Positions 20,912 to 32,297 of a stretch of 64,000 nt of DNA are shown piece after piece; position 1 is the first letter of the stretch, and every line of letters starts with the position of its first letter. The DNA is taken from positions 3,950,001 to 4,014,000 of the forward strand of contig NZ_CP064689.1 in NCBI RefSeq assembly GCF_023100945.1, in the 5' to 3' direction. Position numbers and translations under genes: made by a program. This DNA is from Bradyrhizobium sp. 200. Lineage in GTDB: Bacteria; Pseudomonadota; Alphaproteobacteria; Rhizobiales; Xanthobacteraceae. The notes beneath the pieces are model-generated. The model saw nothing but the letters and a program-made list of their open reading frames with translations, made no database searches and was not told the origin of the DNA.

Positions 20912-21420
20912 ATGTTCGACATCGGGTGGAGTGAACTGGTCGTCATCGCGGTTGTCGCGCTGATTGCCATCGGCCCGAAAGAGCTGCCGGGCGTGCTGCG
21001 CATGGTCGGGCAATGGATGGGCAAGGCACGCAAGATGGCCGCCGAATTCCAGGGCCAGTTCCAGGAAGCCATGCGCGAGGCCGAAATGGCCGACCTCAAG
21101 AAAAGCTTTGACGAGGTCAAGGACGTGGCGACAGGGCTCTCGCCGGCCAACGTCATGACCTCGCTGCAGAAGGACGTCAGCGACGCCCTGCAGATCGGCG
21201 ACATCGACAAGCCTGCCGCCACACCCAACGACGCACAGGTGGCGTCAGCAATCGGCGAACCCGTCACCCCGACGACGCCGGCCGCCCCGACGCCGGAGAC
21301 CTTCGTCGAAGCCGAGGCGCATGCGACGGCGTCCGAGCCGCTGGCAATCACGCGTGAAGTTCAGCCCGCGCCGCAGGACCTGGCGCCGGCGCCTGACGTT
21401 CTCAAGGACGCCAAAGCGTC

Positions 21421-21424
<4 letters not shown>
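20912..21424 (+). CDS. tatB: Sec-independent translocase subunit TatB
   Basis: 170 residues. N-terminal helix and motif [26 protein letters not shown] identify TatB, which recognises Tat signal peptides together with TatC. A long amphipathic segment and an Ala/Pro/Thr-rich tail follow. The stop overlaps the tatC start by four bases, consistent with matched expression. Confidence 0.96.
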
Positions 21425-23752
<2,328 letters not shown>

Positions 23753-23764
23753 CGCAAAGCGAAA

Positions 23765-24148
23765 ATGGCATTGCATCGCGACATCTTTTGGATCGGGAGG
23801 CAATGGGCTGTTACCGGCCACGGGATGCAGTTGGTCGACCAGCGGTTGATGGGCGCCTTCGATATCGAAGTGGCGCGCCTGTGGGACGATGACCTGATGG
23901 GGCGCATGCGTGCCAAGGAGTGGCTCAACGCCGCTGACTTCGACAAGGCGCTGGCGTTTGCGCGAACACGACATTCGCAGCCACAGGCGGGATCGACGTC
24001 GGTCGCTGCACCGCCGATCCCGGCGATTGAGCCGATCGCGCCGCCCATCGAGCCGCCAAAGCAGCAATCGCCGGACCTTCAGTTGAAAATCGACGGCCAG
24101 GCCCGGTTCGCGCGCCCCTGGCGTGTCTGGATGAAGCGAAAAACATGA
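23765..24148 (+). CDS. Conserved hypothetical protein
   Basis: 127 residues, starting 12 bp after serS, so probably co-transcribed with it. The N-terminal half (MALHRDIFWIGRQWAVTGHG to KEWLNAADFDKAL) looks folded, with aromatic and acidic residues. The second half is Pro-rich (PPIPAIEPIAPPIEPPK) and ends basic (RPWRVWMKRKT). No signal peptide or membrane segment. I do not recognise a named domain; it is likely a family limited to Bradyrhizobium and relatives. Confidence 0.7.
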   Translation: MALHRDIFWIGRQWAVTGHGMQLVDQRLMGAFDIEVARLWDDDLMGRMRAKEWLNAADFDKALAFARTRHSQPQAGSTSVAAPPIPAIEPIAPPIEPPKQQSPDLQLKIDGQARFARPWRVWMKRKT

Positions 24149-24243
24149 GAAAACGGGCCGGTTTGCCTCGGCGGCGATAGCCGGTTAAGACGGCGCCCAG
24201 AGGCGAAAGCTGGCCGATCTCGAACCAAAAGGCATTTTGACGG

Positions 24244-25011
24244 ATGCGAATTCTCTGCACCAATGACGACGGCATCCATGCGCCGGGTCTTAAGATCGTC
24301 GAGGAGATCGCCCGCGCGCTGTCCGACGACGTCTGGATCGTGGCGCCGGAGCTCGATCAGTCCGGCGTCTCGCATTCGTTGTCGCTGAACGATCCCTTGC
24401 GGCTGCGCGAAATCGGTCCGCGCCATTTCGCGGTGCGGGGCACGCCGACCGATTGCGTGATCATGGGCTCGCGCCACATCCTCGGCGAGAAGATGCCCGA
24501 TCTGGTGCTGTCCGGCGTCAACAAGGGCCGCAACGTCGCTGAGGACGTCGTCTATTCCGGCACCATCGCCGGTGCCCTCGAAGGCACGATCCTGGGAATC
24601 CCGTCATTCGCGCTGAGCCAGGAGTTTTCCATCGAGACCCGTCACGCGCCGCTGTGGGACACCGCGCTGAAATTCGGTCCGGATATCCTGCGCAAGGTGA
24701 TCGATGCGGGCGTGCCGAAGAACACCGTGATCAACGTCAATTTTCCCGCCTGCGCGCCCGATCAGGTCAAGGGTATCAGCGTGACGCGGCAGGGTAAGCG
24801 CAACCTTGGCTTCCTCAAGGTCGACAAGCGTCACGATGGCCGCGGCAATCCCTATTTCTGGATCGGCTTTGAGCGCGCCGCGACGATGGATACGCCGGCC
24901 GAAGGCACCGATCTTGCGGCGCTTGCGGCACGCTACGTATCGGTCACGCCGCTGCGGCTCGATCGCACCGATGAAGCGTTCTCGGAAGCGCTGACGACGA
25001 CGCTGAAGTAG
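24244..25011 (+). CDS. surE: 5'/3'-nucleotidase SurE
   Basis: 255-residue metal-dependent phosphatase acting on nucleoside monophosphates; survival factor in stationary phase. Metal-site motif [14 protein letters not shown] at the N-terminus, then [20 protein letters not shown] and [20 protein letters not shown]. Pairing with pcm downstream is a widespread arrangement, here interrupted by an oppositely oriented receiver gene. Confidence 0.96.
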   Translation: MRILCTNDDGIHAPGLKIVEEIARALSDDVWIVAPELDQSGVSHSLSLNDPLRLREIGPRHFAVRGTPTDCVIMGSRHILGEKMPDLVLSGVNKGRNVAEDVVYSGTIAGALEGTILGIPSFALSQEFSIETRHAPLWDTALKFGPDILRKVIDAGVPKNTVINVNFPACAPDQVKGISVTRQGKRNLGFLKVDKRHDGRGNPYFWIGFERAATMDTPAEGTDLAALAARYVSVTPLRLDRTDEAFSEALTTTLK

Positions 25012-25028
25012 TAGCCGCAGCCGAGCCC

Positions 25029-25127
25029 GTCATGCCCGCGGAGGCGGGCATCCAGTACGCCGCGGCTTCATGGTTCAATCGCAGGTCTCTGGAATACTGG
25101 ATCATCCGCCTTCGCGGATGATGACGG
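25029..25127. repeat. Intergenic palindrome, CCAGTACGCCGCG family, copy 2
   Basis: Same block order as the copy at 22271-22371: GC-rich hairpin, CCAGTACGCCGCG, TGGAATACTGGATCA, then a GC-rich closing hairpin ending ATGATGACGG. Lies between convergent surE and the receiver gene. Confidence 0.85.
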
Positions 25128-25146
25128 TTGAGTATGCGGATAACAC

Positions 25147-25524
25147 CTAAACCGTCGCGCTCTTCAACGTAGAGGCGATGACCTGGGCGAGCGTCTCCAG
25201 TTGGAATGGCTTCTGCAGCGCGGGGCGGTCGCGATATTCCTGGGGCAGGCCGGAGGAGCCGTAGCCGGTTGCAAAGATGAACGGGAGGTTGCGCGCTGTA
25301 ATCAGCTCGGCCACCGGGGTGATCACCTTGCCGTTGACGTTGACGTCGAGAATGGCGATGTCGAATTCGGTCGATTGGACCAGCTTGACCGCTTCGCCGA
25401 TTTCGCCGGCCTCGGCAGCTACGCTGTGGCCCAGCTCTTCCAGCATGTCAGCGACCATCATCCGGATCATCACCTCGTCTTCAACGAGGAAAACAGAACA
25501 GCCCGCCGGCCGTGTCGCTATCAT
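25147..25524 (-). CDS. Stand-alone response-regulator receiver
   Basis: 125 residues, a single CheY-like receiver with no output domain. The acidic pocket is VFLVEDE, the phospho-acceptor Asp lies in DIAILDVNVNG, the switch Thr in IFATGYGSSGLP and the conserved Lys in LQKPFQ. Start ATG 25524. Receivers with this C-terminal pattern usually act as phosphate sinks or partners of HWE/HisKA2 kinases; none is nearby. An EcfG-type promoter sequence sits upstream, suggesting general-stress expression. It is inserted between surE and pcm on the opposite strand. Confidence 0.9.
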   Translation of the reverse strand: MIATRPAGCSVFLVEDEVMIRMMVADMLEELGHSVAAEAGEIGEAVKLVQSTEFDIAILDVNVNGKVITPVAELITARNLPFIFATGYGSSGLPQEYRDRPALQKPFQLETLAQVIASTLKSATV

Positions 25525-25645
25525 GAGGGGAATCCTTGCCCTTCCAAGGCTTTGAGGTTCGCAAAAAACACCCCTGGGTGCAACGTCGACATGAACCGGG
25601 GTGCTTTGAAAGCAAAAAACTCCCGCGACGGATTTGCCGTGCGCC

Positions 25646-25671
25646 AACGCCCGGGCGGCGATAGCGGTTCC
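25646..25671 (-). promoter_or_regulatory. Candidate EcfG (general stress) promoter
   Basis: On the minus strand the sequence reads GGAAC, a 17-base spacer, then CGTT, which matches the GGAAC-N16/17-CGTT consensus of the alphaproteobacterial extracytoplasmic sigma factor EcfG. It lies about 120 bp upstream of the receiver gene start at 25524. Single match by eye; transcription start not shown. Confidence 0.55.
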
Positions 25672-25782
25672 GCTGGCAGGAACCAAAATGTTGAGGAAAT
25701 TCTTCCTTAAGTGCGTGTAGGCTATTACATCTCGGCGAGGCCTGAGCCTTGGATCGGCGGCAGAGCCCGCCACGAGACCGCA

Positions 25783-26427
25783 ATGTCGCAAGAACCGCCC
25801 GAGAAGATGATGTTTCAGCTCGCCCTGCGGCGGCGGGGGATCAGCGACCAGACGGTGCTGCGCACCATGGAAGAGGTGCCGCGGGAGGTTTTCGTGGCGG
25901 CTGGCGACCGCGGCCATGCCTACCGCGACAGCGCGCTCGGCATCGCCTGCGGGCAGACCATCAGCCAGCCCTTTGTGGTGGCCTACATGACCGAGCAGTT
26001 GCAACTGCGGAAGGACCACAAGGTGCTCGAGATCGGCACCGGCTCCGGCTATCAGGCCGCGGTGCTGTCGCGGCTATGCGCCCATGTCCTGACCATCGAG
26101 CGCTACCGGACGCTGGCGGACACGGCCCGCGACCGGCTCGAAGCGCTCGGCTATTTCAACATCGAGGTGATGTTCGGCGACGGCTTCGACATTCCGCCGG
26201 GCGCCGGAGATTTCGACCGCATCATCGTCACCGCCGCGATGGAGCAAATTCCGGAAAAGCTGCTGGAGCGGCTGGTGCCGCGCGGCATCCTGATTGCGCC
26301 GGTCGGCCCCCATCACGGCACCCAGACGCTGGTCCGGGTGACCAGGGCGGAGAGTGGTTTTGAGCGCAAGGAATTGGTTGATGTCCGCTTCGTGCCGGCC
26401 CTGCCTGGGATCGCCCGCGAACTGTAG
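25783..26427 (+). CDS. pcm: Protein-L-isoaspartate O-methyltransferase
   Basis: SAM-dependent repair enzyme that methylates damaged isoaspartyl residues. 214 residues from ATG 25783 ([20 protein letters not shown]), a normal length; an in-frame GTG at 25711 would extend it. Family motifs: [17 protein letters not shown], the SAM loop [15 protein letters not shown] and [19 protein letters not shown]. Next to surE as in many proteobacteria. Confidence 0.95.
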   Translation: MSQEPPEKMMFQLALRRRGISDQTVLRTMEEVPREVFVAAGDRGHAYRDSALGIACGQTISQPFVVAYMTEQLQLRKDHKVLEIGTGSGYQAAVLSRLCAHVLTIERYRTLADTARDRLEALGYFNIEVMFGDGFDIPPGAGDFDRIIVTAAMEQIPEKLLERLVPRGILIAPVGPHHGTQTLVRVTRAESGFERKELVDVRFVPALPGIAREL

Positions 26428-26536
26428 AATCCCGGATTGGCGGTTCCCGCCAACATCTTATTCCAAGGGTTAAGCGGTTATTTACTCGGGAGGTGTTTAC
26501 TCAAAACAGTATTTTGTTGCGTACGAGTGAGTAACC

Positions 26537-27898
26537 ATGTCCCGTGTCGCCGAGTTGCTTCGCTCGCGTCGGATGCCGCAGGTCGCGGTGCTGACGCTGA
26601 TGTCGGTCGGCTTTGCCGGCTGCAGCGCCGATATGCAGACGCGCTTTTCCGATAGCTCGTTCTCCAATCCCTTTGCCTCGCAGCCCGAAGCGACCGGTTC
26701 GGTACGTGCGCCCGCCGCCGAGCGCCGCGAGCCGCCGCAATACGCCCGGCCGCAGAGTTCGGCTCCGCAATTCCAGTCCGAGGCCTTGCCGCCGCCCGCC
26801 GTCGTTGCACCGCACGCTTATCCGGCCAGTTCGGGCGGCGTGTCGGGAGGAGGGCGTGGGATTTCGTCCTATGCGCCGCCGTCCCGTCCGGCCATCGAAA
26901 CTACCGCCACGGTACCGCCGCGCTCGGTCGCAGCCGCGCGCCCGGCAGCGCAGAACGGCACCACGATCATCGTCGGCACCAGCGACACGCTCGACGGTCT
27001 GGCGAAGCGCTACAACGTTTCAGCCGCCGCGATCCTGCAGGCCAATGGCTACAAGGGTCCGCGCGTGCTCTCGCCCGGCCAGCAACTGATCATTCCGCGG
27101 CAGACGGCTGTGGCTGCCGCGCCGGCGGCCAGCAGGCCGGTTGCCGCTGCAGCGACCCCGTCGAGCGTCCATGTCGTCAATCGCGGCGACACGCTGATGA
27201 GCATCGCGCGCCGGAACAATGTCCCGGTTACCGAACTCGCCAGGGCCAACAATCTCGATCAGTCGGCCAAGCTCAGCCTCGGCATGAAGCTCACGGTGCC
27301 CGGTTCGAAGGCCGCGGCCGTTGCCCCGGCGGCGCAGCCCGTCGTCGCCGCTGCACCGGCCCAGCCGGTCGCCCCGGTTGCGGCGCCGGCCACCAAGATG
27401 GCCGCAGCCGGCGGTCCGCCGCAGGCCGCGCGGCTGGCCTCCGCCACCACCAATGTCGCGGAAGAAAAACCTGTTGTCGAGCAAGCTTCCATCAAGCCCA
27501 GCGAAGCCACCGGCGCATTGCCGACCTTCCGCTGGCCGGTGCGCGGCAAGGTGATCACGAGCTACGGCGCCAAGACCAACGGCAAGTCGAATGACGGCAT
27601 CAACCTGGCGGTGCCGGAAGGCACGCCGGTGAAGGCGGCGGAAGACGGCGTGGTCGCTTATTCCGGCAACGAGCTCAAGGGTTACGGCAACCTGGTTCTG
27701 GTGCGGCACTCCAACGGTTACGTCACCGCATATGCCCATGCGAGTGAACTGCTGGTAAAGCGCGGGGATACGATCAAGCGCGGCCAGATCATTGCCAAGT
27801 CGGGTCAATCGGGTGAGGTGGGGTCGCCGCAACTCCACTTCGAGATCCGCAAGGGATCTTCACCGGTTGACCCGCTGCAATTCCTGAACGGGGCGTGA
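26537..27898 (+). CDS. nlpD: NlpD-like lipoprotein: two LysM and a degenerate LytM/M23 domain
   Basis: 453-residue predicted lipoprotein; lipobox VGFAGC near residue 30. Two LysM peptidoglycan-binding domains (TSDTLDGLAKRYNV..., RGDTLMSIARRNNV...) precede a C-terminal LytM fold. The usual metal ligands HxxxD are replaced: the site reads NDGINLAVPEGTPV, while the later LHFEIR remains. As in E. coli NlpD, this suggests an activator of cell-wall amidases rather than an active peptidase. Follows surE and pcm, the usual neighbourhood of nlpD. Confidence 0.9.
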   Translation: MSRVAELLRSRRMPQVAVLTLMSVGFAGCSADMQTRFSDSSFSNPFASQPEATGSVRAPAAERREPPQYARPQSSAPQFQSEALPPPAVVAPHAYPASSGGVSGGGRGISSYAPPSRPAIETTATVPPRSVAAARPAAQNGTTIIVGTSDTLDGLAKRYNVSAAAILQANGYKGPRVLSPGQQLIIPRQTAVAAAPAASRPVAAAATPSSVHVVNRGDTLMSIARRNNVPVTELARANNLDQSAKLSLGMKLTVPGSKAAAVAPAAQPVVAAAPAQPVAPVAAPATKMAAAGGPPQAARLASATTNVAEEKPVVEQASIKPSEATGALPTFRWPVRGKVITSYGAKTNGKSNDGINLAVPEGTPVKAAEDGVVAYSGNELKGYGNLVLVRHSNGYVTAYAHASELLVKRGDTIKRGQIIAKSGQSGEVGSPQLHFEIRKGSSPVDPLQFLNGA

Positions 27899-27905
27899 TC
27901 CTCTC

Positions 27906-27985
27906 GTCATTGCCGGGCTTGACCCGGCAATCCATCCTTAAGAAAGCGCTTTTGATGGATACGCGGGTCAAGCCCGCGTATGACG
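27906..27985. repeat. Intergenic palindrome with GTCATTGCCGGGC arms
   Basis: Two GC-rich hairpins (GCCGGGCTTGACCCGGC and GCGGGTCAAGCCCGC) flank TCCATCC/ATGGAT between the convergent nlpD and ATPase genes. Outer ends GTCATTG and TATGAC are the same as those of the other elements in the window. Confidence 0.75.
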
Positions 27986-28023
27986 GTTGAGTTCGCGGCA
28001 AAGCCGGCGCGAATCCCACAGCA

Positions 28024-29007
28024 CTACTTCCCCGAAAGCCTCACGCCCAGCCGCCCCGCCAGTTCCTGCGTGAACTGCCAGGCGACGCGGCCCGAGCGGG
28101 AGCCCCGGGTGGTCGACCATTCCAGCGCCTCGCGCTCCAGTTCTTCGTCTGACATCTTGATCCCGAAATGGCCGCAATAGCCGCGCACCATTGCGAGATA
28201 CTCATCCTGGCTGCAGCGATGGAAGCCGAGCCAGAGGCCAAACCGGTCCGACAGCGACACCTTCTCCTCGACTGCTTCGCCCGGGTTGATCGCGGTCGAG
28301 CGCTCGTTCTCGATCATCTCGCGGGCGAGCAGATGCCGCCGGTTCGAGGTGGCGTAGAGGATGACGTTGTCGGGACGTCCCTCGATGCCGCCTTCCAGCA
28401 CCGCCTTCAGCGATTTGTAGGAGGCGTCGTTGCCGTCGAAGGAGAGGTCGTCGCAGAACACGATGAAGCGGAAATCGGAGCTGCGCAGGAGATCCATCAG
28501 GCCGGGCAGGCTCTCGATATCCTCACGGTGGATCTCGATCAGTTTCAGCCGGTCGGCCGGCTTGCGATCGATGTTGATGTTGGCATGCGTCGCCTTCACC
28601 AGTGACGACTTGCCCATGCCGCGGGCGCCCCAGAGCAGCGCGTTGTTGGCGGGCAGGCCGTCGGCGAAGCGCTCGGTATTTTCGATCAGGATGTCCCGCA
28701 TCCGGTCGATGCCCTTGAGCAGGCCGAGGTCGACCCGGCTGACGCGCGGCACCGGCGACAGGCGTCCATCCGGATGCCAGACAAAGGCGTCGGCAGCGCC
28801 GAACGACTCAGGGGTAGTCGCCGCCGGAGCGGCCGCGGAAAGGTGGCCGGCGATGGCTTCCAGCGCGGTTGCGATCCGCTCGGCGGTGGCGTCGTTAAGC
28901 GCATCTGACGGACGTTTTGTCGCGGTTTTTGCTGGTCCGCGCGAGGCGGCCTTGGGGGTGGCGCGGGGCGCTGTTTGAGTCGCTTTTTTCTTGGCTTTTT
29001 TCGACAT
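28024..29007 (-). CDS. DUF815-family P-loop ATPase
   Basis: 327 residues. Basic, Ala-rich N-terminus (MSKKAKKKATQTAPRATPK), then a DUF815 AAA-type ATPase core. Walker A is LLWGARGMGKSSLV and Walker B is FIVFCDDLSF. The sensor-like segment ILYATSNRRHL follows. Start ATG 29007 gives the typical lysine-rich start; a longer frame to 29091 is unlikely. Function of the family is uncertain; it is conserved next to the yajC-secDF genes, from which it diverges here. Confidence 0.9.
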   Translation of the reverse strand: MSKKAKKKATQTAPRATPKAASRGPAKTATKRPSDALNDATAERIATALEAIAGHLSAAAPAATTPESFGAADAFVWHPDGRLSPVPRVSRVDLGLLKGIDRMRDILIENTERFADGLPANNALLWGARGMGKSSLVKATHANINIDRKPADRLKLIEIHREDIESLPGLMDLLRSSDFRFIVFCDDLSFDGNDASYKSLKAVLEGGIEGRPDNVILYATSNRRHLLAREMIENERSTAINPGEAVEEKVSLSDRFGLWLGFHRCSQDEYLAMVRGYCGHFGIKMSDEELEREALEWSTTRGSRSGRVAWQFTQELAGRLGVRLSGK

Positions 29008-29201
29008 TTCCGGAGTTCCTGACCGCGCAGCCTTAACGGGCCTTGGAAGGTCTCGCAAGCGACCTAAATGAGGGGGCGGCCAACGTTGCAATTGGGCCCG
29101 CCGCCGCTATAGTCCGCGCGAATTTGCCCGGACCGGCGATTTGCCCAAGGCGCTAAGCCCAGGCATGGCCGGTTCTTTTCCGTCTCACGAGGATTGTTCG
29201 A

Positions 29202-29564
29202 ATGCTGATAACCCCTGCGTACGCCCAGGCTGCAGCCGGCGGCGATGCGAACAGCATGTTGATGTCGCTGCTGCCGTTCGCGTTGATCTTCGTGATCATG
29301 TATTTCCTGATTCTGCGGCCGCAGCAGAAGAAGGTGAAGGATCACCAGGAGCTGGTGAAAAACATCCGCCGCGGCGACACCGTCGTCACCTCGGGCGGCC
29401 TGGTCGGCAAGGTGACCAAGGTGGTCGACGACGACCAGATCGAGTTCGAGATTTCGGACGGTGTCCGCGTGCGGCAGATGCGGCAGATGATTTCGGGCGT
29501 CCGCGCCAAGGGCGAGCCGGCCAAGGAAAAGAGTGAGGCCAAGGACGAGACGTCCGCGAGCTGA
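29202..29564 (+). CDS. yajC: Sec translocase accessory protein YajC
   Basis: 120 residues, one membrane helix (LLPFALIFVIMYFLILRPQQKK) with the family signature FLILRPQQKK, followed by a small soluble domain (RRGDTVVTSGGLVGKVTKV). YajC joins SecDF in the holotranslocon. The tail is Lys/Glu-rich. secD starts 53 bp downstream in the same orientation. Confidence 0.95.
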   Translation: MLITPAYAQAAAGGDANSMLMSLLPFALIFVIMYFLILRPQQKKVKDHQELVKNIRRGDTVVTSGGLVGKVTKVVDDDQIEFEISDGVRVRQMRQMISGVRAKGEPAKEKSEAKDETSAS

Positions 29565-29617
29565 GTTTCCGCGCCGCTTGCCGCGGCGCATTTTCCTGGA
29601 TCTGACGGGTCTACTCG

Positions 29618-31216
29618 ATGTTGTATTTCACGCGGTGGAAGGCGCTGGCGATCATTCTGACCGCGCTGATCGTCTGCCTGTTCGCGGTTCCGAACTTCTT
29701 CCCCCAGGACAAGGTCAAGACCTGGCCGCTTTGGGCGCAGCGGCACATCGTGCTCGGCCTCGATCTGCAGGGCGGTTCGTACCTGCTGCTCGAAGTCGAT
29801 TCCAACTATGTGAAAAAGCAGAAGCTCGAACAGGTGCGCGACGAAATCCGCCGCGTGCTGCGTGATGCTAAGATCGGCTATACCGGCCTGGCTGTCCGCG
29901 GCGACTTCGTCGAAGTCCGCGTCAAGGAGAGCGACCAGCAGGCGGCTCTCACCAAAGCGCGCGAACTGTCACAGCCGCTTGGCGGTCTGCTTGGCTCCAG
30001 CGGGCAGCGCAGCCTCGAAGTCTCAGATGCCGGCGGTGGCCTGATCAAGCTCTCGGTGCCGCAGGCCGCGATCACCGACCTCCTCCGTCGGACCATCGAG
30101 CAATCGATTCAGATCGTCGAGCGTCGCGTCAACGAATTGGGCACGGTCGAGCCCTTGATCCAACGGCAAGGTGCCGACCGCATCCTGGTGCAGGTGCCGG
30201 GCCTGCAGGACCCGACGCGCCTGAAGGAACTATTGGGCAAGACCGCCAAGATGGAATTCCGCATGGTCGATACGGCCGTGTCGCCGGACCAGGCGCAGCA
30301 GGGCCGGGTGCCTGCGGATTCCGAAGTTTTGATGAGCGCGTCGTCTCCGAAAGTGCCTTACGTCATCAAGAGACAGGTGCTGGTATCCGGTGGCGACCTG
30401 ATAGATGCGCAGCCCGGATTTGACCAGCGCACCAACGAGCCGATCGTCAGCTTCAAGTTCAACAGTTCGGGCTCGCGCAAGTTCGCGCAGGCGACGTCGG
30501 AGAATGTCGGGCAGCCGTTTGCGATCGTGCTCGACAATGAGGTGATTTCAGCTCCCGTGATTCGCGAGCCGATCACCGGCGGTTCCGGCCAAATTTCCGG
30601 CAGCTTCACCGTGCAAGCCGCCAACGATCTGGCGGTCCTGCTGCGCGCCGGCGCGTTGCCGGCGCCGCTCACGGTCGTTGAAGAGCGCACCGTCGGTCCG
30701 GGCCTCGGCCAGGATTCGATCGAGAAGGGCAAGCTTGCCGCTTACATCGGCTCGATCATGGTCATCGCGTTCATGCTGGTGACCTACCGGCTGTTCGGCG
30801 TGTTCGCCAACATCGCGGTCGCCATCAACGTCGCCATGATCTTCGGCATCCTGTCGCTGCTCAACGCCACGCTGACGCTACCCGGCATCGCCGGCGTCGT
30901 GCTGACGGTCGGCATCGCCGTCGATTCCAACGTGCTGATCTATGAGCGCATCCGCGAGGAACTGCGCGGCGGACGCAATGCGATTTCGGCGATCGACGCC
31001 GGCTTCAGGCGGGCGCTGTCGACCATTCTGGACTCCAACATCACCACCTTCATCGCCGCCGCGGTGCTGTTCTATATCGGCACCGGCCCGGTCCGCGGCT
31101 TCGCCGTCACGCTCGGCATCGGCATCATCACTACGGTCTTCACAGCGTTTACGCTCACCAGCCTGATCGTCGCCGGTTGGGTGCGGTGGAAGCGACCGAA
31201 GACCGTGCCGATTTAA
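29618..31216 (+). CDS. secD: Protein translocase subunit SecD
   Basis: 532-residue proton-driven motor that completes export through SecYEG. N-terminal membrane helix, large periplasmic P1 region beginning LGLDLQGGSYLLLEVD, then five helices with the family segment GIAVDSNVLIYERIREELR that carries the proton-path Asp. secF begins 9 bp after the stop. Confidence 0.97.
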   Translation: MLYFTRWKALAIILTALIVCLFAVPNFFPQDKVKTWPLWAQRHIVLGLDLQGGSYLLLEVDSNYVKKQKLEQVRDEIRRVLRDAKIGYTGLAVRGDFVEVRVKESDQQAALTKARELSQPLGGLLGSSGQRSLEVSDAGGGLIKLSVPQAAITDLLRRTIEQSIQIVERRVNELGTVEPLIQRQGADRILVQVPGLQDPTRLKELLGKTAKMEFRMVDTAVSPDQAQQGRVPADSEVLMSASSPKVPYVIKRQVLVSGGDLIDAQPGFDQRTNEPIVSFKFNSSGSRKFAQATSENVGQPFAIVLDNEVISAPVIREPITGGSGQISGSFTVQAANDLAVLLRAGALPAPLTVVEERTVGPGLGQDSIEKGKLAAYIGSIMVIAFMLVTYRLFGVFANIAVAINVAMIFGILSLLNATLTLPGIAGVVLTVGIAVDSNVLIYERIREELRGGRNAISAIDAGFRRALSTILDSNITTFIAAAVLFYIGTGPVRGFAVTLGIGIITTVFTAFTLTSLIVAGWVRWKRPKTVPI

Positions 31217-31225
31217 GGAATAGTT

Positions 31226-32227
31226 GTGACTGATTACGTTCTCATTGGTCTGGGCATTCTGATCGCCGTGCTGACCGTGGTCGCCGTGCTCGATCTGCTG
31301 CCGCCGCTGCGCATCGTGCCTGACGATACGCATTTCGATTTCACGCGCTTTCGCCGCATCAGCTTCCCGATCTCGGCGGCCCTATCGATCCTCGCGATCG
31401 TGTTGTTCTTCACCCATGGGCTGAACTTCGGCATCGACTTCCGGGGCGGTACGCTGCTGGAAGTGCAGTCCAAGTCGGGTGCCGCCGATATCGCTTCGAT
31501 GCGTGCGACGTTGAGCACGCTTGGGCTTGGCGAGGTTCAGTTGCAGCAATTCGGCGGACCCGACGACGTGCTGATCCGGGTGGCCGAACAACCTGGCGGC
31601 GACGCAGCGCAGCAGGAGGCTGTGCAAAAGGTCCGGGCCGCTCTCGGAGACAGTGTCGAATACCGCCGCGTCGAGGTGGTAGGACCGCGCGTTTCCGGCG
31701 AACTATTGGCCTACGGCATGCTGGGCCTGATGCTCGCGATCTTCGCGATCCTGATCTATCTCTGGTTCCGGTTCGAATGGCAGTTCGCGCTCGGCGCCAT
31801 GATCGCCAACGTCCACGACATCGTGCTGACGATCGGCTTCATGTCGATTTCACAGGTCGATTTCGACCTCACCAGTATCGCGGCGCTACTCACCATTCTC
31901 GGCTACTCCCTGAACGATACGGTCGTGATCTACGACCGCATCCGGGAAATGCTGCGGCGCTACAAAAAAATGCCGATGCCGCAGCTTCTGAACGAATCCA
32001 TCAATTCGACATTGTCGCGCTCGATCATCACCCACGTCACGGTGACGCTGGCCTTGCTCGCGCTGCTCTTGTTCGGCGGCCATGCGATCCACAGCTTCAC
32101 GGCCGTCATGATGTTCGGCGTGGTGCTGGTCGGCACCTACACCTCGATCTTCATCGCCGCGCCGATCCTGATCTATCTCGGTGTCGGTGAGCACCGCGAC
32201 GCGCCGGATAAGCCTGCGAAGAAGTAG
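31226..32227 (+). CDS. secF: Protein translocase subunit SecF
   Basis: 333 residues, six membrane helices. Family motifs: GLNFGIDFRGGTLLEV in the periplasmic domain and LTILGYSLNDTVVIYDRIRE near helix 4. Starts with GTG at 31226, preceded by AAGGA. Forms an operon with yajC and secD. The next gene begins 67 bp on, across a repeat element. Confidence 0.97.
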   Translation: MTDYVLIGLGILIAVLTVVAVLDLLPPLRIVPDDTHFDFTRFRRISFPISAALSILAIVLFFTHGLNFGIDFRGGTLLEVQSKSGAADIASMRATLSTLGLGEVQLQQFGGPDDVLIRVAEQPGGDAAQQEAVQKVRAALGDSVEYRRVEVVGPRVSGELLAYGMLGLMLAIFAILIYLWFRFEWQFALGAMIANVHDIVLTIGFMSISQVDFDLTSIAALLTILGYSLNDTVVIYDRIREMLRRYKKMPMPQLLNESINSTLSRSIITHVTVTLALLALLLFGGHAIHSFTAVMMFGVVLVGTYTSIFIAAPILIYLGVGEHRDAPDKPAKK

Positions 32228-32229
32228 GG

Positions 32230-32297
32230 CACGGTCCGAAAAGCACGCCCTCGGGCTCGACCCGAGGGTGGGAACCGGTTTTCGGAAAAAGATCATG
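32230..32297. repeat. Intergenic repeat, CCGGTTTTCGG...GATCATGC type
   Basis: Begins CACGGTCCGAAAAGC, contains a CCTCGGGCTCGACCCGAGG hairpin and ends CCGGTTTTCGGAAAAAGATC-ATGCC. I recognise this as a common intergenic repeat of Bradyrhizobium and relatives. Its end runs into the start codon of the next gene (ATG at 32295). Confidence 0.7.

Noticed and set aside
25020..25130. Sequence around GGTTCAATC considered as a tRNA T-arm
   Set aside because: It is part of a palindromic repeat seen three times; no cloverleaf can be drawn.
32181..32294. Upstream extension of the Mth938-like gene into secF
   Set aside because: The extra residues overlap secF and the repeat, and do not match the family.
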